From an uncultured Bacteroidota bacterium (GTDB lineage Bacteria; Bacteroidota; Bacteroidia; Bacteroidales; VadinHA17), in the NCBI GenBank assembly GCA_903844815.1, contig CAIMVD010000011.1, positions 1 to 57,331 of the forward strand: 57,331 nucleotides of DNA, written 5' to 3'. Below the pieces are notes generated by a model. The model ran no database searches, had not been told where the DNA came from, and saw only the letters and a program-made list of their open reading frames with translations. A program made the translations under genes and the position numbers. Positions 36,008 through 44,780 of the stretch are shown in pieces (positions within the stretch are counted from its first letter, which is position 1; each line of letters begins with the position of its first letter).

Positions 36008-36094
36008 GATAATAATTATTTGGTTATTAATATTTTGCTTTTAATTAGCAGTTTTTTGGTTGTTTTATGTTTTGCACCTTACATTTTGGATTTC

Positions 36095-36595
36095 TTAACT
36101 TCTTCTTTCCAGCATAAGTTCCATATCTTCTTTTAATGAGGAGAGGTCTTCTTCATGTTCAACTTCATCTGACAGAATCTGAAGTATAATATTATAAGTC
36201 ACAGGATCGCCAATCCTCGTTATATCGAGAAGTTCGCTATATACCTTGATAGCACACTGTTCCCCTTTGATATTCTGATCAAGTATTGCTCCTACATATG
36301 AGTCACTTGGGATATCATAGCCGCAATTTGAGATCTTAAACCATTCCAGAGGCGACAGCACTGGAGTACCGCCTAATTGGATTATTCTGGCAGAAAGCAA
36401 TTCAGCATGGGCAAGTTCTTCGGTCGCATGAAGGTTTAGTTCGCCGATTACCGCATCTTTCATAGGTCCCTTTACAACTTTGGCGCCTATCCAGTACTGG
36501 TAGTATGCAAGCCACTCGTCGGAGAGGGCTTTATTTAACAGGTTGATTAGTTCATCAACATCCATTTTGACAATTGATCTTCCTTTTTGTCCCAT
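36095..36595 (-). CDS. Ferritin-like / Dps-related di-iron protein
   Basis: 166 residues. Four-helix ferritin-like fold: DEWLAYYQYWIGAKV and ATEELAHAELLSARI carry the first Glu/His ligand set, EQCAIKVYSELL and LSDEVEHEEDL the second. It matches the Dps-like/bacterioferritin-related group with the common MGQKGRSIVKMDVDELINLL start, so I keep the ATG at 36595, five bases after the repressor gene. It should store or detoxify iron under peroxide stress and is probably controlled by the adjacent repressor. Confidence 0.9.
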   Translation of the reverse strand: MGQKGRSIVKMDVDELINLLNKALSDEWLAYYQYWIGAKVVKGPMKDAVIGELNLHATEELAHAELLSARIIQLGGTPVLSPLEWFKISNCGYDIPSDSYVGAILDQNIKGEQCAIKVYSELLDITRIGDPVTYNIILQILSDEVEHEEDLSSLKEDMELMLERRS

Positions 36596-36600
36596 AATTA

Positions 36601-37065
36601 TCAGTTTTTAGTTTTGCTTATTACTTTTGTCGCCCCTTTTATTTTTGCTTTATCTGTGAATTTGCCTACTATCTGTAGTTTTATGTCTTCTATTTTGAAG
36701 TTCGGAATATCCTTCTTATTTAAATAGTTAGCAAGGATTTCATTAAGCTCATCGTCGTAGAAATCCTCTATCCTGTCCGATTCGGAACAATATAAATGAT
36801 GATGTTTTTCAATTATAGCATCATATCTCATAATGTCGCTGTCAGTCTTAACTTTTTTTATTATACCACATTGTACCAGGGTTTCAAGAGTTTTGTAAAC
36901 AGTTCCTGTTGCGATGTTTGGATGGTTAGTCTTAATGAATTCTGTTATATAATCTGCTGTAGGATGATTGTTAAGATTGATAACCGCATCAAATACAGCA
37001 ATTCTCTGCGGAGTCACTTTCAATCCGCATTTTTTTAATTCATAAATTATCCTTTCCCTGTTCAT
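36601..37065 (-). CDS. Fur-family repressor, PerR-like
   Basis: 154 residues. Winged-helix N-domain (LKKCGLKVTPQRIAVFDAV, GTVYKTLETLVQCGII) and dimer domain with HHHLYC, the regulatory metal site. The C-terminal CxxC structural-zinc pairs seen in Bacillus PerR are absent, as in many Bacteroidota members. It is first in an operon with a ferritin-like gene (5-bp gap), with peroxiredoxin beyond, so peroxide sensing fits better than iron uptake control. A perfect dyad at its own promoter suggests autorepression. Confidence 0.9.
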   Translation of the reverse strand: MNRERIIYELKKCGLKVTPQRIAVFDAVINLNNHPTADYITEFIKTNHPNIATGTVYKTLETLVQCGIIKKVKTDSDIMRYDAIIEKHHHLYCSESDRIEDFYDDELNEILANYLNKKDIPNFKIEDIKLQIVGKFTDKAKIKGATKVISKTKN

Positions 37066-37090
37066 TGATAAATGCTATTAGGTAAGAAAC

Positions 37091-37117
37091 ATTCTTAGAT
37101 AAGAATAAGTAAAGATA
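37091..37117 (-). promoter_or_regulatory. PerR/Fur-type operator and promoter
   Basis: The 16-bp dyad ATTCTTAGATAAGAAT at 37091-37106 (7-2-7, perfect) lies just downstream of the minus-strand -7 box TATCTTTA (37110-37117), over the expected transcription start and 26 bp before the repressor's ATG. Confidence 0.75.
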
Positions 37118-37198
37118 ATATATTTTAACCTGAAATCGAAATTAATTTAGGTTTTTATTTAAATTAATGAAAGGATGTTTTTAATCTGACAACCAGGT

Positions 37199-38047
37199 TC
37201 AGTTAACCTGGTCATCAGCTGATATCGCCCTTGTGATTATCATTTCAGCGATTTTTTCAAATGCCTCCACTACCTGCCCGTTGTGTTGAGAGAAGATACT
37301 TTTTCCCTGTTCGGCAGCCTCACCGACCTCCATTACCAGTGGGATCTGTCCCAGCAGCCATGTGTCATATTCCAGCGCTAATTTATGTCCTCCTCCTTTT
37401 CCAAAGAGGTAGTATTTTTCATCGGGATGCTGTTCGGGTGTAAACCACGACATGTTTTCAATTATTCCAAGGAGAGGTACTTTCAGATCGGGATTCGTGA
37501 ACATTGAGGTTGCTTTTCTTGCATCATTAAGGGCTATTTCCTGCGGAGTAGTAACAATAATAGCGCCTGCAAGATTCAGTTTCTGAAGCGTTGTTAACTG
37601 AATATCCCCGGTGCCGGGAGGGAAGTCAACAAACATGTAATCGATATCGCCCCATTCTGTATTTTCAAATAGCTGGGTAAGAGCGTTTGCTGCCATTGGT
37701 CCCCGCCATATTAATGACTGGTTCCTTTCGATAAAAAAGCCGATAGACATAATCTTCACTCCATATTTTTCAATAGGGAAAATCATCTCCTTATCTCCAA
37801 ATGCTGTTACATCGGGTTTTGCATCTTCAATACCAAACATTCTGGGGATTGATGGGCCATAAATATCAGCATCAACCAGGGCTGTTTTAAAGCCATTCCT
37901 CGACATTGCAACTGCCAGGTTTGCAGCAACTGTTGATTTTCCAACACCGCCTTTGCCTGATGCTACAACAATAATGTTTTTTACCCCTTCCATCGGGATT
38001 TTTTCAAATAATTGACTCATCTCTTTTGTTTTATGATTTTGTTCCAT
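37199..38047 (-). CDS. Mrp/NBP35-family P-loop ATPase
   Basis: 282 residues. Deviant Walker A GKGGVGKS, GPSIPRMFG, WRGPMAANALTQL and the PPGTGDIQLT switch are all present. Members carry and transfer Fe-S clusters. The N-terminal MIP18 domain of long Mrp proteins is missing, and the C-terminal CxxC that bridges a cluster in Mrp dimers is replaced (NMSWFTPEQHPDEKYY), so cluster binding, if any, uses other residues. Last gene of the long minus-strand operon; it overlaps the preceding gene by 31 bp. Confidence 0.92.
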   Translation of the reverse strand: MEQNHKTKEMSQLFEKIPMEGVKNIIVVASGKGGVGKSTVAANLAVAMSRNGFKTALVDADIYGPSIPRMFGIEDAKPDVTAFGDKEMIFPIEKYGVKIMSIGFFIERNQSLIWRGPMAANALTQLFENTEWGDIDYMFVDFPPGTGDIQLTTLQKLNLAGAIIVTTPQEIALNDARKATSMFTNPDLKVPLLGIIENMSWFTPEQHPDEKYYLFGKGGGHKLALEYDTWLLGQIPLVMEVGEAAEQGKSIFSQHNGQVVEAFEKIAEMIITRAISADDQVN

Positions 38048-38886
38048 ATTTTATTTATTTTTTTACCTGTTGTACTATCGGGGTATAATTCTGTTATGCT
38101 CTTACCCTGAACCAATGCATCTACAATTTTCCTGTCAAAAGGCAACATCCCCGCAACGGTGATGCCATTTTCTTTGCACCATTTTTTTATACGGGAACTC
38201 ATTGAATCGTTCAGATCACTCTTATTTATTATTACATATTCTTCGAGTTTAAATTTTTTAACTAAAACTCTGATCCTCTTCAGGTCGTTCAGTCCGGAAA
38301 TAGTAGGCTCTGTGACAATTACGGCCTTGTTTGTGCCTGTTAGCGAGGAGATTACAGGGCATCCGATACCCGGAGGCCCATCGATTATGATTGTTTCTAT
38401 CCCTGTTTCTTTGGATAGCTGTTTCGCTTTTTCCCGGACCATATTAACCAGTTTTCCGGTATTTTCCTCACCGGGAGAAAGTCTACCATATACAATTTCC
38501 CCGTTACTAAAAGAACCTGAGAACATCCGGCTTTTTTCATTTGCTACCATTGTTATTGCTTTTTCAGGGCATATCCTTGAGCAAAGCACACAGCCATCGC
38601 ATAAAATTTCTGATATTACAACCTTGTCACGTGCACGGGAAATTGCATCAAACCTGCAGTACCCGATGCAGAGCCTGCAATTTGTACATTTTGAGTAGTC
38701 AATTTTAGCCTTGGTTCCTCCTATGTAGATTACTTCTTCTTTATGTGAAGGGTTAAACAACAAATAAAGGTTTGCCGCATCAACGTCGCAGTCGGTGAGA
38801 ATTACTTTCCCGTTCAGCGTTGCAAAAGCGGCGCTGATTGTTGATTTTCCTGTACCGCCTTTACCGCTGATGACTGCTATTTCCAT
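38017..38886 (-). CDS. MinD-like ATPase with inserted ferredoxin domain (1)
   Basis: 289 residues. P-loop SGKGGTGKST at the N-terminus; residues about 65-115 insert two [4Fe-4S] motifs (CTNCRLCIGYC, CDGCVLCSRICP); then TIIIDGPPGIGCP resumes the ATPase fold. Proteins of this kind occur in adjacent pairs in anaerobes and probably move electrons or clusters in an ATP-dependent way, by analogy with CooC and nitrogenase iron protein. It overlaps both neighbours, indicating tight translational coupling with its paralogue and Mrp. Confidence 0.9.
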   Translation of the reverse strand: MEIAVISGKGGTGKSTISAAFATLNGKVILTDCDVDAANLYLLFNPSHKEEVIYIGGTKAKIDYSKCTNCRLCIGYCRFDAISRARDKVVISEILCDGCVLCSRICPEKAITMVANEKSRMFSGSFSNGEIVYGRLSPGEENTGKLVNMVREKAKQLSKETGIETIIIDGPPGIGCPVISSLTGTNKAVIVTEPTISGLNDLKRIRVLVKKFKLEEYVIINKSDLNDSMSSRIKKWCKENGITVAGMLPFDRKIVDALVQGKSITELYPDSTTGKKINKIWNKIIKQKR

Positions 38887-39739
38887 GTTTGGTTATAATA
38901 TTTTTAACAACTGTAAGCAATTGTTCTGCAAAGGATGAATCGGATTCAGATAATAATTTCCCCCTGGAATATAAGCCTGCAATCTCTTTTTTAAATTGGA
39001 TCTCGAGCAAAAGAGGAATCTTCTCCTGAAAAAGATATTTGCTTACATCATTATTCCCCAGGCCTGCCCTGTTAATTATTACTCCGCAGGGTTTGTTTAT
39101 TTTCTTAAGTGTCTCAACACTCTGACGGAGATCGCTATGGCCGAAAGGAGTAGGCTCGGTTACGAGTATCACATAATCGGCCGTTGCAACTGTTTGAATA
39201 AATGGACAGGATGTTCCCGGAGGAGCATCAAGAATTGCAACATCTGCCTTATTATTAATTTCTTTTATAGCAGCTTTAATAACACTTACCGGCGACATTA
39301 CTCCGATGTTCATTCTTGCCTCGAGGATGCAATCAGCATTTTTAAGGGAATACGAAGTAACCTGTCCGAGAGAAACGGGTTTCTCTGTGATTGCTTCAAA
39401 CTCACAGGCAACGCTGCACGCGCCACAGCCATGGCAGAGGTCAGGAATAACCTTAATAATTTTCATCTGGGGCAAAATGAAAATTGCATTGTAGTTGCAG
39501 TATTCATGGCATTTACCGCAGAAGTTGCAGATTTCGGTATTGATAACAGGTATCTGCTGTGTAACTTCTTTTTTACCGGTAAGTTGTGCTTTAAAAAAGG
39601 CGAGTGCATTTGGTTCTTCGGCATCGCAGTCAACAAGCATTGCAGCATAGTTATTCTGCAACAGGATATTGAAAATATTTGTAGCAATAAACGTTTTACC
39701 GGTGCCCCCTTTCCCGCTGGCAATAGCGATTTTTATCAT
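38861..39739 (-). CDS. MinD-like ATPase with inserted ferredoxin domain (2)
   Basis: 292 residues, paralogue of the next gene. SGKGGTGKTFIATN P-loop, inserted clusters CNFCGKCHEYC and CHGCGACSVAC, then AILDAPPGTSCPFI. The pair probably acts as a heterodimer, as both ferredoxin inserts and both P-loops are complete. The start is seven bases after the CGGC gene's stop. A role in delivering clusters or electrons to a partner encoded in this operon, such as the HdrBC-like proteins or the NifX-like carrier, is inference. Confidence 0.9.
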   Translation of the reverse strand: MIKIAIASGKGGTGKTFIATNIFNILLQNNYAAMLVDCDAEEPNALAFFKAQLTGKKEVTQQIPVINTEICNFCGKCHEYCNYNAIFILPQMKIIKVIPDLCHGCGACSVACEFEAITEKPVSLGQVTSYSLKNADCILEARMNIGVMSPVSVIKAAIKEINNKADVAILDAPPGTSCPFIQTVATADYVILVTEPTPFGHSDLRQSVETLKKINKPCGVIINRAGLGNNDVSKYLFQEKIPLLLEIQFKKEIAGLYSRGKLLSESDSSFAEQLLTVVKNIITKHGNSSHQR

Positions 39740-39745
39740 ATTCTC

Positions 39746-40189
39746 TCAGTCGTAATTCAGCCTTGTAGCTTCATCGGTTAGTGAAGGCTGAATAGCCAGT
39801 TGCAGAGACTCATTATTCCAGGTCATAAGATTTGAATGGGTAATATAGTATTTCTGTGGTATAGGGTGGGTTCCGAAAATTACTTTCATATTATACTTTT
39901 CGGTTATAAATTTCTTGAAATACTCCATGTAAGGACAAGGCGGATAACCTACAAGGAATCCTGTGGCAAAATGGATGCACGTGACACCGTTTTTAATCAT
40001 TTCCTCAGGGGCATATTCAATATTTCCTCCCGGGCAACCTCCGCAATTAGCATATGCAGCAATTTCAAGGTCAACATCTTTGTATATTGAAAATGCACCT
40101 TCTCTGTTTGCAGCTGCCCGGAAGCATTTTCCGCCGGCACAGGTTTTATACCTGTTGCAGATGATTATTCCAATTTTAATCTTTTCCAT
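39746..40189 (-). CDS. CGGC domain protein
   Basis: 147 residues. CAGGKCFRA near residue 17, YANCGGCPGG near residue 49 and GYPPCPYMEYF near residue 82 define this small Cys-rich family, thought to bind a metal or cluster. The remaining part is an alpha/beta fold (IGIIICNRY start). It lies between the FAD oxidoreductase (9-bp gap) and the MinD-ferredoxin pair. No activity has been assigned to the family, to my knowledge; a scaffold or metal-binding role in cluster handling is plausible. Confidence 0.85.
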   Translation of the reverse strand: MEKIKIGIIICNRYKTCAGGKCFRAAANREGAFSIYKDVDLEIAAYANCGGCPGGNIEYAPEEMIKNGVTCIHFATGFLVGYPPCPYMEYFKKFITEKYNMKVIFGTHPIPQKYYITHSNLMTWNNESLQLAIQPSLTDEATRLNYD

Positions 40190-40198
40190 TTTTTGAAT

Positions 40199-41557
40199 TC
40201 AATCTCTGTCTCTCATTTTACCATGAATTATTTCTGCTGCTTTAATTAAGGGATAGCCGGCAGGGGAGGCAGTAAGGCATGGATGTGTACCTATTTGGGA
40301 GGTTAACAATGAGTTTACCGACATTCTGTTTTGGATTGCAAGACCTATCACATTTGTGAGTTCTCCTGCGCTTAGTCCGCCGATGACTTCACCACCGATT
40401 ATTACACCTGATTGGCGGGCTGCAATTAGTTTTACAAGTTGTTTATGTGAATCAGGCAGATTTCCGGGATGCCTGTCCATACCTTCAAATGTTCCTGTTA
40501 TTGAGTCAATTCCTTCTTCTATAGCCCGGGCTTCTGTAATTCCGGCTGTTCCGAAGCCGGTATTTCCTATTGCAGTCGCATATATTGCTATTGTTCCGCT
40601 GAATGTTTTTACCACATTCAGGTTGAAGAGGTTCATTCCAGCAATGCGGGCTTCAGCACATGCAGTAGAAGCAAGCATTGTCGATACGCGGCTGCGGGTA
40701 ACAAAATCACGCTTTTGAGCGCAATCACCAATGGCAAAAATATCCTTTTCATGAGTGCGCATATATTCATCTACCGCTATAAAACCGCTTTCATCAACAT
40801 AAATATCTGATTCCCGGGCCAGGATAGTGTTTGGTTTATACCCTACAGTAAGTATCACTGCATCAGATTCAACCAAATCTCCATTTTCAAGTTTCACTGC
40901 TTCAACCATTGTTTTGCCCAGAATTTCCTTTATACCGTTACCTGTTATTATTTTAACACCTCTTATTAAAAGTAATTCGGCAATTTTCTTGGATAGTTCG
41001 GTATCAAAAGCAAGGCTTAGGATATCAGGTAGTTTTTCTACAAGGGTTACTTCATGACCATTTTTTATAAGTTCATCGGAAAATTCAACACCTATGAACC
41101 CTGCGCCGATTACAACAACTTTTTTAAGGTTTTTCAGTTTGAGAAGCATCTCATCGAGGTATACCTTATCTTTTGGAATTACAAAGACATTCTCTTTTTC
41201 TCCTCCAATTAACCATTTTGGCTTAACAGGGGTTGAACCGGTTGCTATTACAAGTTTCGTGTATTGAATTGTTTCCCCGCTGGCCAGGCTGACAGTTTTA
41301 TTTTCTTTATTTATTGTAGTTACCTCATCAACTAAAGAAATAACACCTGCTTTTTCAAGTGAGGCATCAACCGGCATAATGTTTTGATTGCTGCTATCCA
41401 GCGTCCCAAATATATAAGGTATTCCACAGGGCACCATCATTTCTTTCTGTTTTTTGACGAGAGTAAAACTTTTCTTCGGCCATGATGACTTTCCTGTTAG
41501 AGCAGCAACCATACCTGCAGCGCTTCCTCCGATAATTAAAACATCTGTTGTTTTCAT
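40199..41557 (-). CDS. FAD/NAD(P)-dependent oxidoreductase, CoA-disulfide reductase / NADH oxidase type
   Basis: 452 residues. FAD-binding GGSAAGMVAA, the single redox Cys in VPCGIPYIFG (near residue 44), NAD(P)-binding VVIGAGFIGVEFSDEL, and FAIGDCAQ, followed by the dimerisation domain. Relatives reduce CoA-disulfide, polysulfide or persulfide, or oxygen. Next to HdrBC-like subunits it may feed electrons from NAD(P)H into a thiol/disulfide reaction. Same operon, 41 bp after the HdrB-like gene. Confidence 0.9.
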   Translation of the reverse strand: MKTTDVLIIGGSAAGMVAALTGKSSWPKKSFTLVKKQKEMMVPCGIPYIFGTLDSSNQNIMPVDASLEKAGVISLVDEVTTINKENKTVSLASGETIQYTKLVIATGSTPVKPKWLIGGEKENVFVIPKDKVYLDEMLLKLKNLKKVVVIGAGFIGVEFSDELIKNGHEVTLVEKLPDILSLAFDTELSKKIAELLLIRGVKIITGNGIKEILGKTMVEAVKLENGDLVESDAVILTVGYKPNTILARESDIYVDESGFIAVDEYMRTHEKDIFAIGDCAQKRDFVTRSRVSTMLASTACAEARIAGMNLFNLNVVKTFSGTIAIYATAIGNTGFGTAGITEARAIEEGIDSITGTFEGMDRHPGNLPDSHKQLVKLIAARQSGVIIGGEVIGGLSAGELTNVIGLAIQNRMSVNSLLTSQIGTHPCLTASPAGYPLIKAAEIIHGKMRDRD

Positions 41558-41598
41558 TTTTATTTATTTTTAAAATAATATCATTAATATATAGGTAT

Positions 41599-42666
41599 TT
41601 ACACGCTTCTAATGAATAAAGGCTGTTCCGGTTTACCTATATCTTCACCGTTCAGTCCGTTATATTTTTTATCAGGGTCATATTCAATTCCTAGTTTATC
41701 CAATAAAGGTTCTACTGCTACCTGATGAATCTGCAGGCCAATATCCCAGGGATCGTAACCCAGAAGCAATCCGGCCAGTTCTTCATATGTAAGCACCGGG
41801 ATTCCATAACCATTTTCACGATATGTTTTTCCTTCCATTTCAGCGATTACATATTGCCAGCGGTCGAGGAAGAATGTACACCCCGGGCAGTTGGCAATTA
41901 TAAGATCTGGTTTATATGGCATCATCGAATCGAATTTCTTTTTCGAATTAGTGACAGAATAGCTTCTGTTTGATTTTAGCAGGTATTGTCTGAATCCGAA
42001 TCCGCAGCAATGACGCCGCTCAGGGTAATCAACCTGTTGTCCTCCCCATTCATCAATCAAACCTGCCAGTACATAAGGATATTCAGCGCCTCCTATCCCT
42101 TCCTGAGGGAAAATTTTTGCATAATGACAACCGATATGATCAACAATTTTAAGGGGCTCTCCTGTACTTTTATTTATCAATCTAAGATTAATCTTTTCTG
42201 AAATCTCCCCGCGGTATTTATAAATGACATCACTGGCATGAACCAGGTTTTTTGGTATCGTGAAAGTCATTCCCGTAGCACGTTTTAAAGCCTCACGTGT
42301 TTCCTGTTCAGTTTCGGGGAAATGTTTCCACGTTTCAATTGTTTCTACATAGAGCCCAAAGGAGGTCACACACGAGACAACAAAGTTTTCATACCCTGCC
42401 TCATTCATCAGGGCAAACTGCCGGGCTATAACCGTCATGGTTGTCTCAAGCGGAATAAGCCCCGAGTGGTACGCAATGCCTGTACAGGTTGTTTGCCGTG
42501 CATCGTCGAAAATGTCTTTCCCAAGGACGTTGCGAAGGATATCCAAATACAGATTTTCAGCAGCCGGGAAGAAATTCTGCCTTATGCAACTTCTTGCAAA
42601 ATAATAGTGATCATCGGCTATCTCCTTCTGATAGGCTGCCCATATCTCATTTTTCCCTGGCTTCAT
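41599..42666 (-). CDS. HdrB-like protein (CCG domain)
   Basis: 355 residues. The second half has an intact CCG module: DHIGCHYAK, RRHCCGFGF and NCPGCTFF, which in heterodisulfide reductase HdrB ligates an unusual [4Fe-4S] cluster at the disulfide-cleaving site. The first module is degenerate, with VVSCVTSFG lacking the CxxC. Since this is not a methanogen the natural disulfide is unknown; HdrBC-like pairs in bacteria work on other thiols or sulfur compounds. Cotranscribed with the HdrC-like gene 36 bp upstream. Confidence 0.88.
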   Translation of the reverse strand: MKPGKNEIWAAYQKEIADDHYYFARSCIRQNFFPAAENLYLDILRNVLGKDIFDDARQTTCTGIAYHSGLIPLETTMTVIARQFALMNEAGYENFVVSCVTSFGLYVETIETWKHFPETEQETREALKRATGMTFTIPKNLVHASDVIYKYRGEISEKINLRLINKSTGEPLKIVDHIGCHYAKIFPQEGIGGAEYPYVLAGLIDEWGGQQVDYPERRHCCGFGFRQYLLKSNRSYSVTNSKKKFDSMMPYKPDLIIANCPGCTFFLDRWQYVIAEMEGKTYRENGYGIPVLTYEELAGLLLGYDPWDIGLQIHQVAVEPLLDKLGIEYDPDKKYNGLNGEDIGKPEQPLFIRSV

Positions 42667-42702
42667 TAGGCAATATGTTTAATTATGAACAGTATTTTGT
42701 GA

Positions 42703-43386
42703 CTACTCATTATACAGGTGATTGAAATAATCATCTTTTCCTTCATCGAAGTCGATGTTTAGCTCTTTTGCCTTGGTGAGGGAATCTTTTTCGATCTTAT
42801 TCAGCCGTTTAGTTCCGCCTGTTTCATCGAATATTTTTTTCAGGTCGTCAAGCGATTCCTGCGAAGTGTTACGAAGCGTTCCTGATTTGTTCATTTTGTA
42901 GCTTGTTCCAAGCCGAGCCAACATTGACTCCCTGTTCTCTCTCAGCCAGTCCCAAACAGGTCCCTGTTCAGGGTACATATCATTATCAACTTCATCAATA
43001 TATACACAATAACCATATTTCAGAATATGATCCCCCACAGTGCGCTTTAGAGCCAGTTGTTTCCTTCCCTGCACGCTTGAAGTGAACATCCCCGTGTCAA
43101 TTGACAATGCCCGCAATGCCTGAATAATATAGCCAGGAACGTTGCCTCTGGGGCATCTGGTCTTGCACGACAGGCATTCACCACATCTCCAGATTGTATC
43201 ACTTTTTAATAATTTCTCAAGTTCTTCCTCATCTTTTTGCTGTACGACTGATATTACCATACGCGGGTCATAATCACTTACTTCGGCAGCCGGGCAGATT
43301 GCAGTGCAGATGCCACAATTGAAACAAGCCTTTAAACCCTCAATGTAACGGATATCTTTCTCTAACTGATAATATAAATCTGCCAT
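42703..43386 (-). CDS. HdrC-like iron-sulfur protein
   Basis: 227 residues. Two ferredoxin-type [4Fe-4S] motifs, CFNCGICTAICP near residue 21 and CGECLSCKTRCPRG near residue 68, then a helical region. The C-terminal extension (about residues 160-227, charged and helical) is longer than in methanogen HdrC. It passes electrons to the HdrB-like subunit encoded next. No HdrA flavoprotein is present in the window, so electrons may come from the FAD oxidoreductase two genes on. Confidence 0.88.
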   Translation of the reverse strand: MADLYYQLEKDIRYIEGLKACFNCGICTAICPAAEVSDYDPRMVISVVQQKDEEELEKLLKSDTIWRCGECLSCKTRCPRGNVPGYIIQALRALSIDTGMFTSSVQGRKQLALKRTVGDHILKYGYCVYIDEVDNDMYPEQGPVWDWLRENRESMLARLGTSYKMNKSGTLRNTSQESLDDLKKIFDETGGTKRLNKIEKDSLTKAKELNIDFDEGKDDYFNHLYNE

Positions 43387-43398
43387 ATTTCGCGGTTT

Positions 43399-43590
43399 TC
43401 AAATCCCCCCGATTTCTGAATTTATTAAATATGCCTGATACCATTCTACCCTTTTACTGACATCCTTATTCTCTAAATCTAACTTTGCAAGGATTACCAA
43501 ATTTGCGAGGCAGTTTTCCTCATTATAAGATTCTGCCTTTCCCAGATAAATAGCGAATGCGGCACCTTTATTTTTGAATATGATATTCCC
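43399..43590 (-). pseudogene. ATG-less open frame of about 60 codons
   Basis: Between the radical SAM and HdrC-like genes, overlapping the former's end by about 20 bp. The frame reads well as protein (GAAFAIYLGKAESYNEENC, then LANLVILAKLDLENKDVSKR, VEWYQAYL) and stops 12 bp before the HdrC ATG. There is no ATG, GTG or TTG at its beginning. It could be a small operon gene using a rare start, or the remnant of one. Not recognised. Confidence 0.4.
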
Positions 43591-44512
43591 TCATATAATA
43601 TTTGTTGCCATTATATATCGTCGACCTGATTAATCTTTGTTTTATAAGCGACTTAACAATTTTGATATCGGCGTTATTATTTCGCAATAACCTGATTAAA
43701 GAATCCTGCCTTAATGGATGAACAGCTGTTATGTTAAGTATATCGTCATAAATATTTCCCGTGAAACCGGTGTCAGTGCCTTCGAATCGGGTCAGAAATT
43801 CTGTAGGAATATGGTTTTTGTTAAATATCTGCCAGGCCCTGTTCATCTTCTCAGAATCAGGAGGAACGACCGATTCATCTGACGGAGGCCTTATAGGATT
43901 TGCCAGGTATGCTTTTACAGGCTTTATTGTTTTAACAATTTCCGATACTGCCGTAATATTATTAATAGTATCGTTAATTCCGCCAACAAGCATGGTTTCC
44001 GTGCACAGGATTCCTTTGTACTCCGAGGCAAAAAGAATTATATTCTCAATAGTCTTTTCGAAATCCAGCTCCGGTGATGGGCGGTTTACTTTTTGCCAGG
44101 TGTCGTTATCGCCGGCATCTATTTTCAGGGATACCCAGTCAGCATTATTCAGGTCATTTCTTACTCCTTCATCATATAAAAGCGAGCCGTTTGTAAGTAC
44201 TGCTATCGGAATTCCAATACTTTTCAATAATCTGATTGCCTTCCCCAGGTTTATATCCAGAGTGGGCTCACCGTTTGAAACAAAAGCAAGGTAATCGGGA
44301 TAATGTACACTGCTGAGTCGTTTAATGTGTTCTTCAACCTTTCGATAGATATATTCAGGCTGGAAAAAGGATTCTCTGGAAATGCTCTTTTCTACATTAT
44401 GCCCAACCTGGCAATAAACACAACCATAAGAACAAACCTTAGGTGACAGGATATTATTTATTCCCAGACTCTTGCCAAGTCTTCTTGACGGTACCGGACC
44501 AAAACTTACCAT
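43568..44512 (-). CDS. Radical SAM protein (COG0731-like)
   Basis: 314 residues. FGPVPSRRLGKSLGINNI at the N-terminus, radical SAM motif CSYGCVYCQVG near residue 33, FVSNGEPTLD and VLTNGSLL, then a C-terminal helical region that looks like a winged helix (SLIRLLRNNNADIKIVKSLI). The family is related to wybutosine enzymes but its reaction is unassigned. It sits within the metal/redox operon, so a maturation role is possible. Downstream the HdrC-like gene follows after a gap holding an odd open frame. Confidence 0.87.
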   Translation of the reverse strand: MVSFGPVPSRRLGKSLGINNILSPKVCSYGCVYCQVGHNVEKSISRESFFQPEYIYRKVEEHIKRLSSVHYPDYLAFVSNGEPTLDINLGKAIRLLKSIGIPIAVLTNGSLLYDEGVRNDLNNADWVSLKIDAGDNDTWQKVNRPSPELDFEKTIENIILFASEYKGILCTETMLVGGINDTINNITAVSEIVKTIKPVKAYLANPIRPPSDESVVPPDSEKMNRAWQIFNKNHIPTEFLTRFEGTDTGFTGNIYDDILNITAVHPLRQDSLIRLLRNNNADIKIVKSLIKQRLIRSTIYNGNKYYMREYHIQK

Positions 44513-44587
44513 TATCAGCTTATTTTTAGTATTGAGTATTAATATGAAGAATTATAAACAACAAGACTCTCTTTTTTAAAGTTAGTT

Positions 44588-44770
44588 CTATGCTGATCCG
44601 CTTTTCAGTCGTTTCCCTTTTCCGGCTCCTCCGCCCGATTTACGGCGCAATCCCAGTCCTTTCCCTAATTTATTCGTTTCTTCATCTGAATGTTCGTTCT
44701 TGCATTTCCCTAATCCACGACCCGTTTTCGGACCTAATCCTTCAGGGCCTGTTCCATTAATCTGTGGCAT
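44588..44770 (-). CDS. DUF5320 protein
   Basis: 60 residues, Gly/Lys-rich: INGTGPEGLGPKTGRGLGKC, then an acidic middle and KLGKGLGLRRKSGGGAGKGK. This is the usual look of the short DUF5320 proteins, which are found beside NifX-like and DUF134 genes in anaerobes; the family role is unknown. A single Cys is conserved near residue 23. It starts 10 bp after the NifX-like gene's stop. Confidence 0.8.
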   Translation of the reverse strand: MPQINGTGPEGLGPKTGRGLGKCKNEHSDEETNKLGKGLGLRRKSGGGAGKGKRLKSGSA

Positions 44771-44780
44771 AATTTTCGAT

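Noticed and set aside
38996-39781. 261-codon open frame opposite a MinD-ferredoxin gene
   Set aside because: Antisense to a gene with clear P-loop and cluster motifs, and with no family features of its own.
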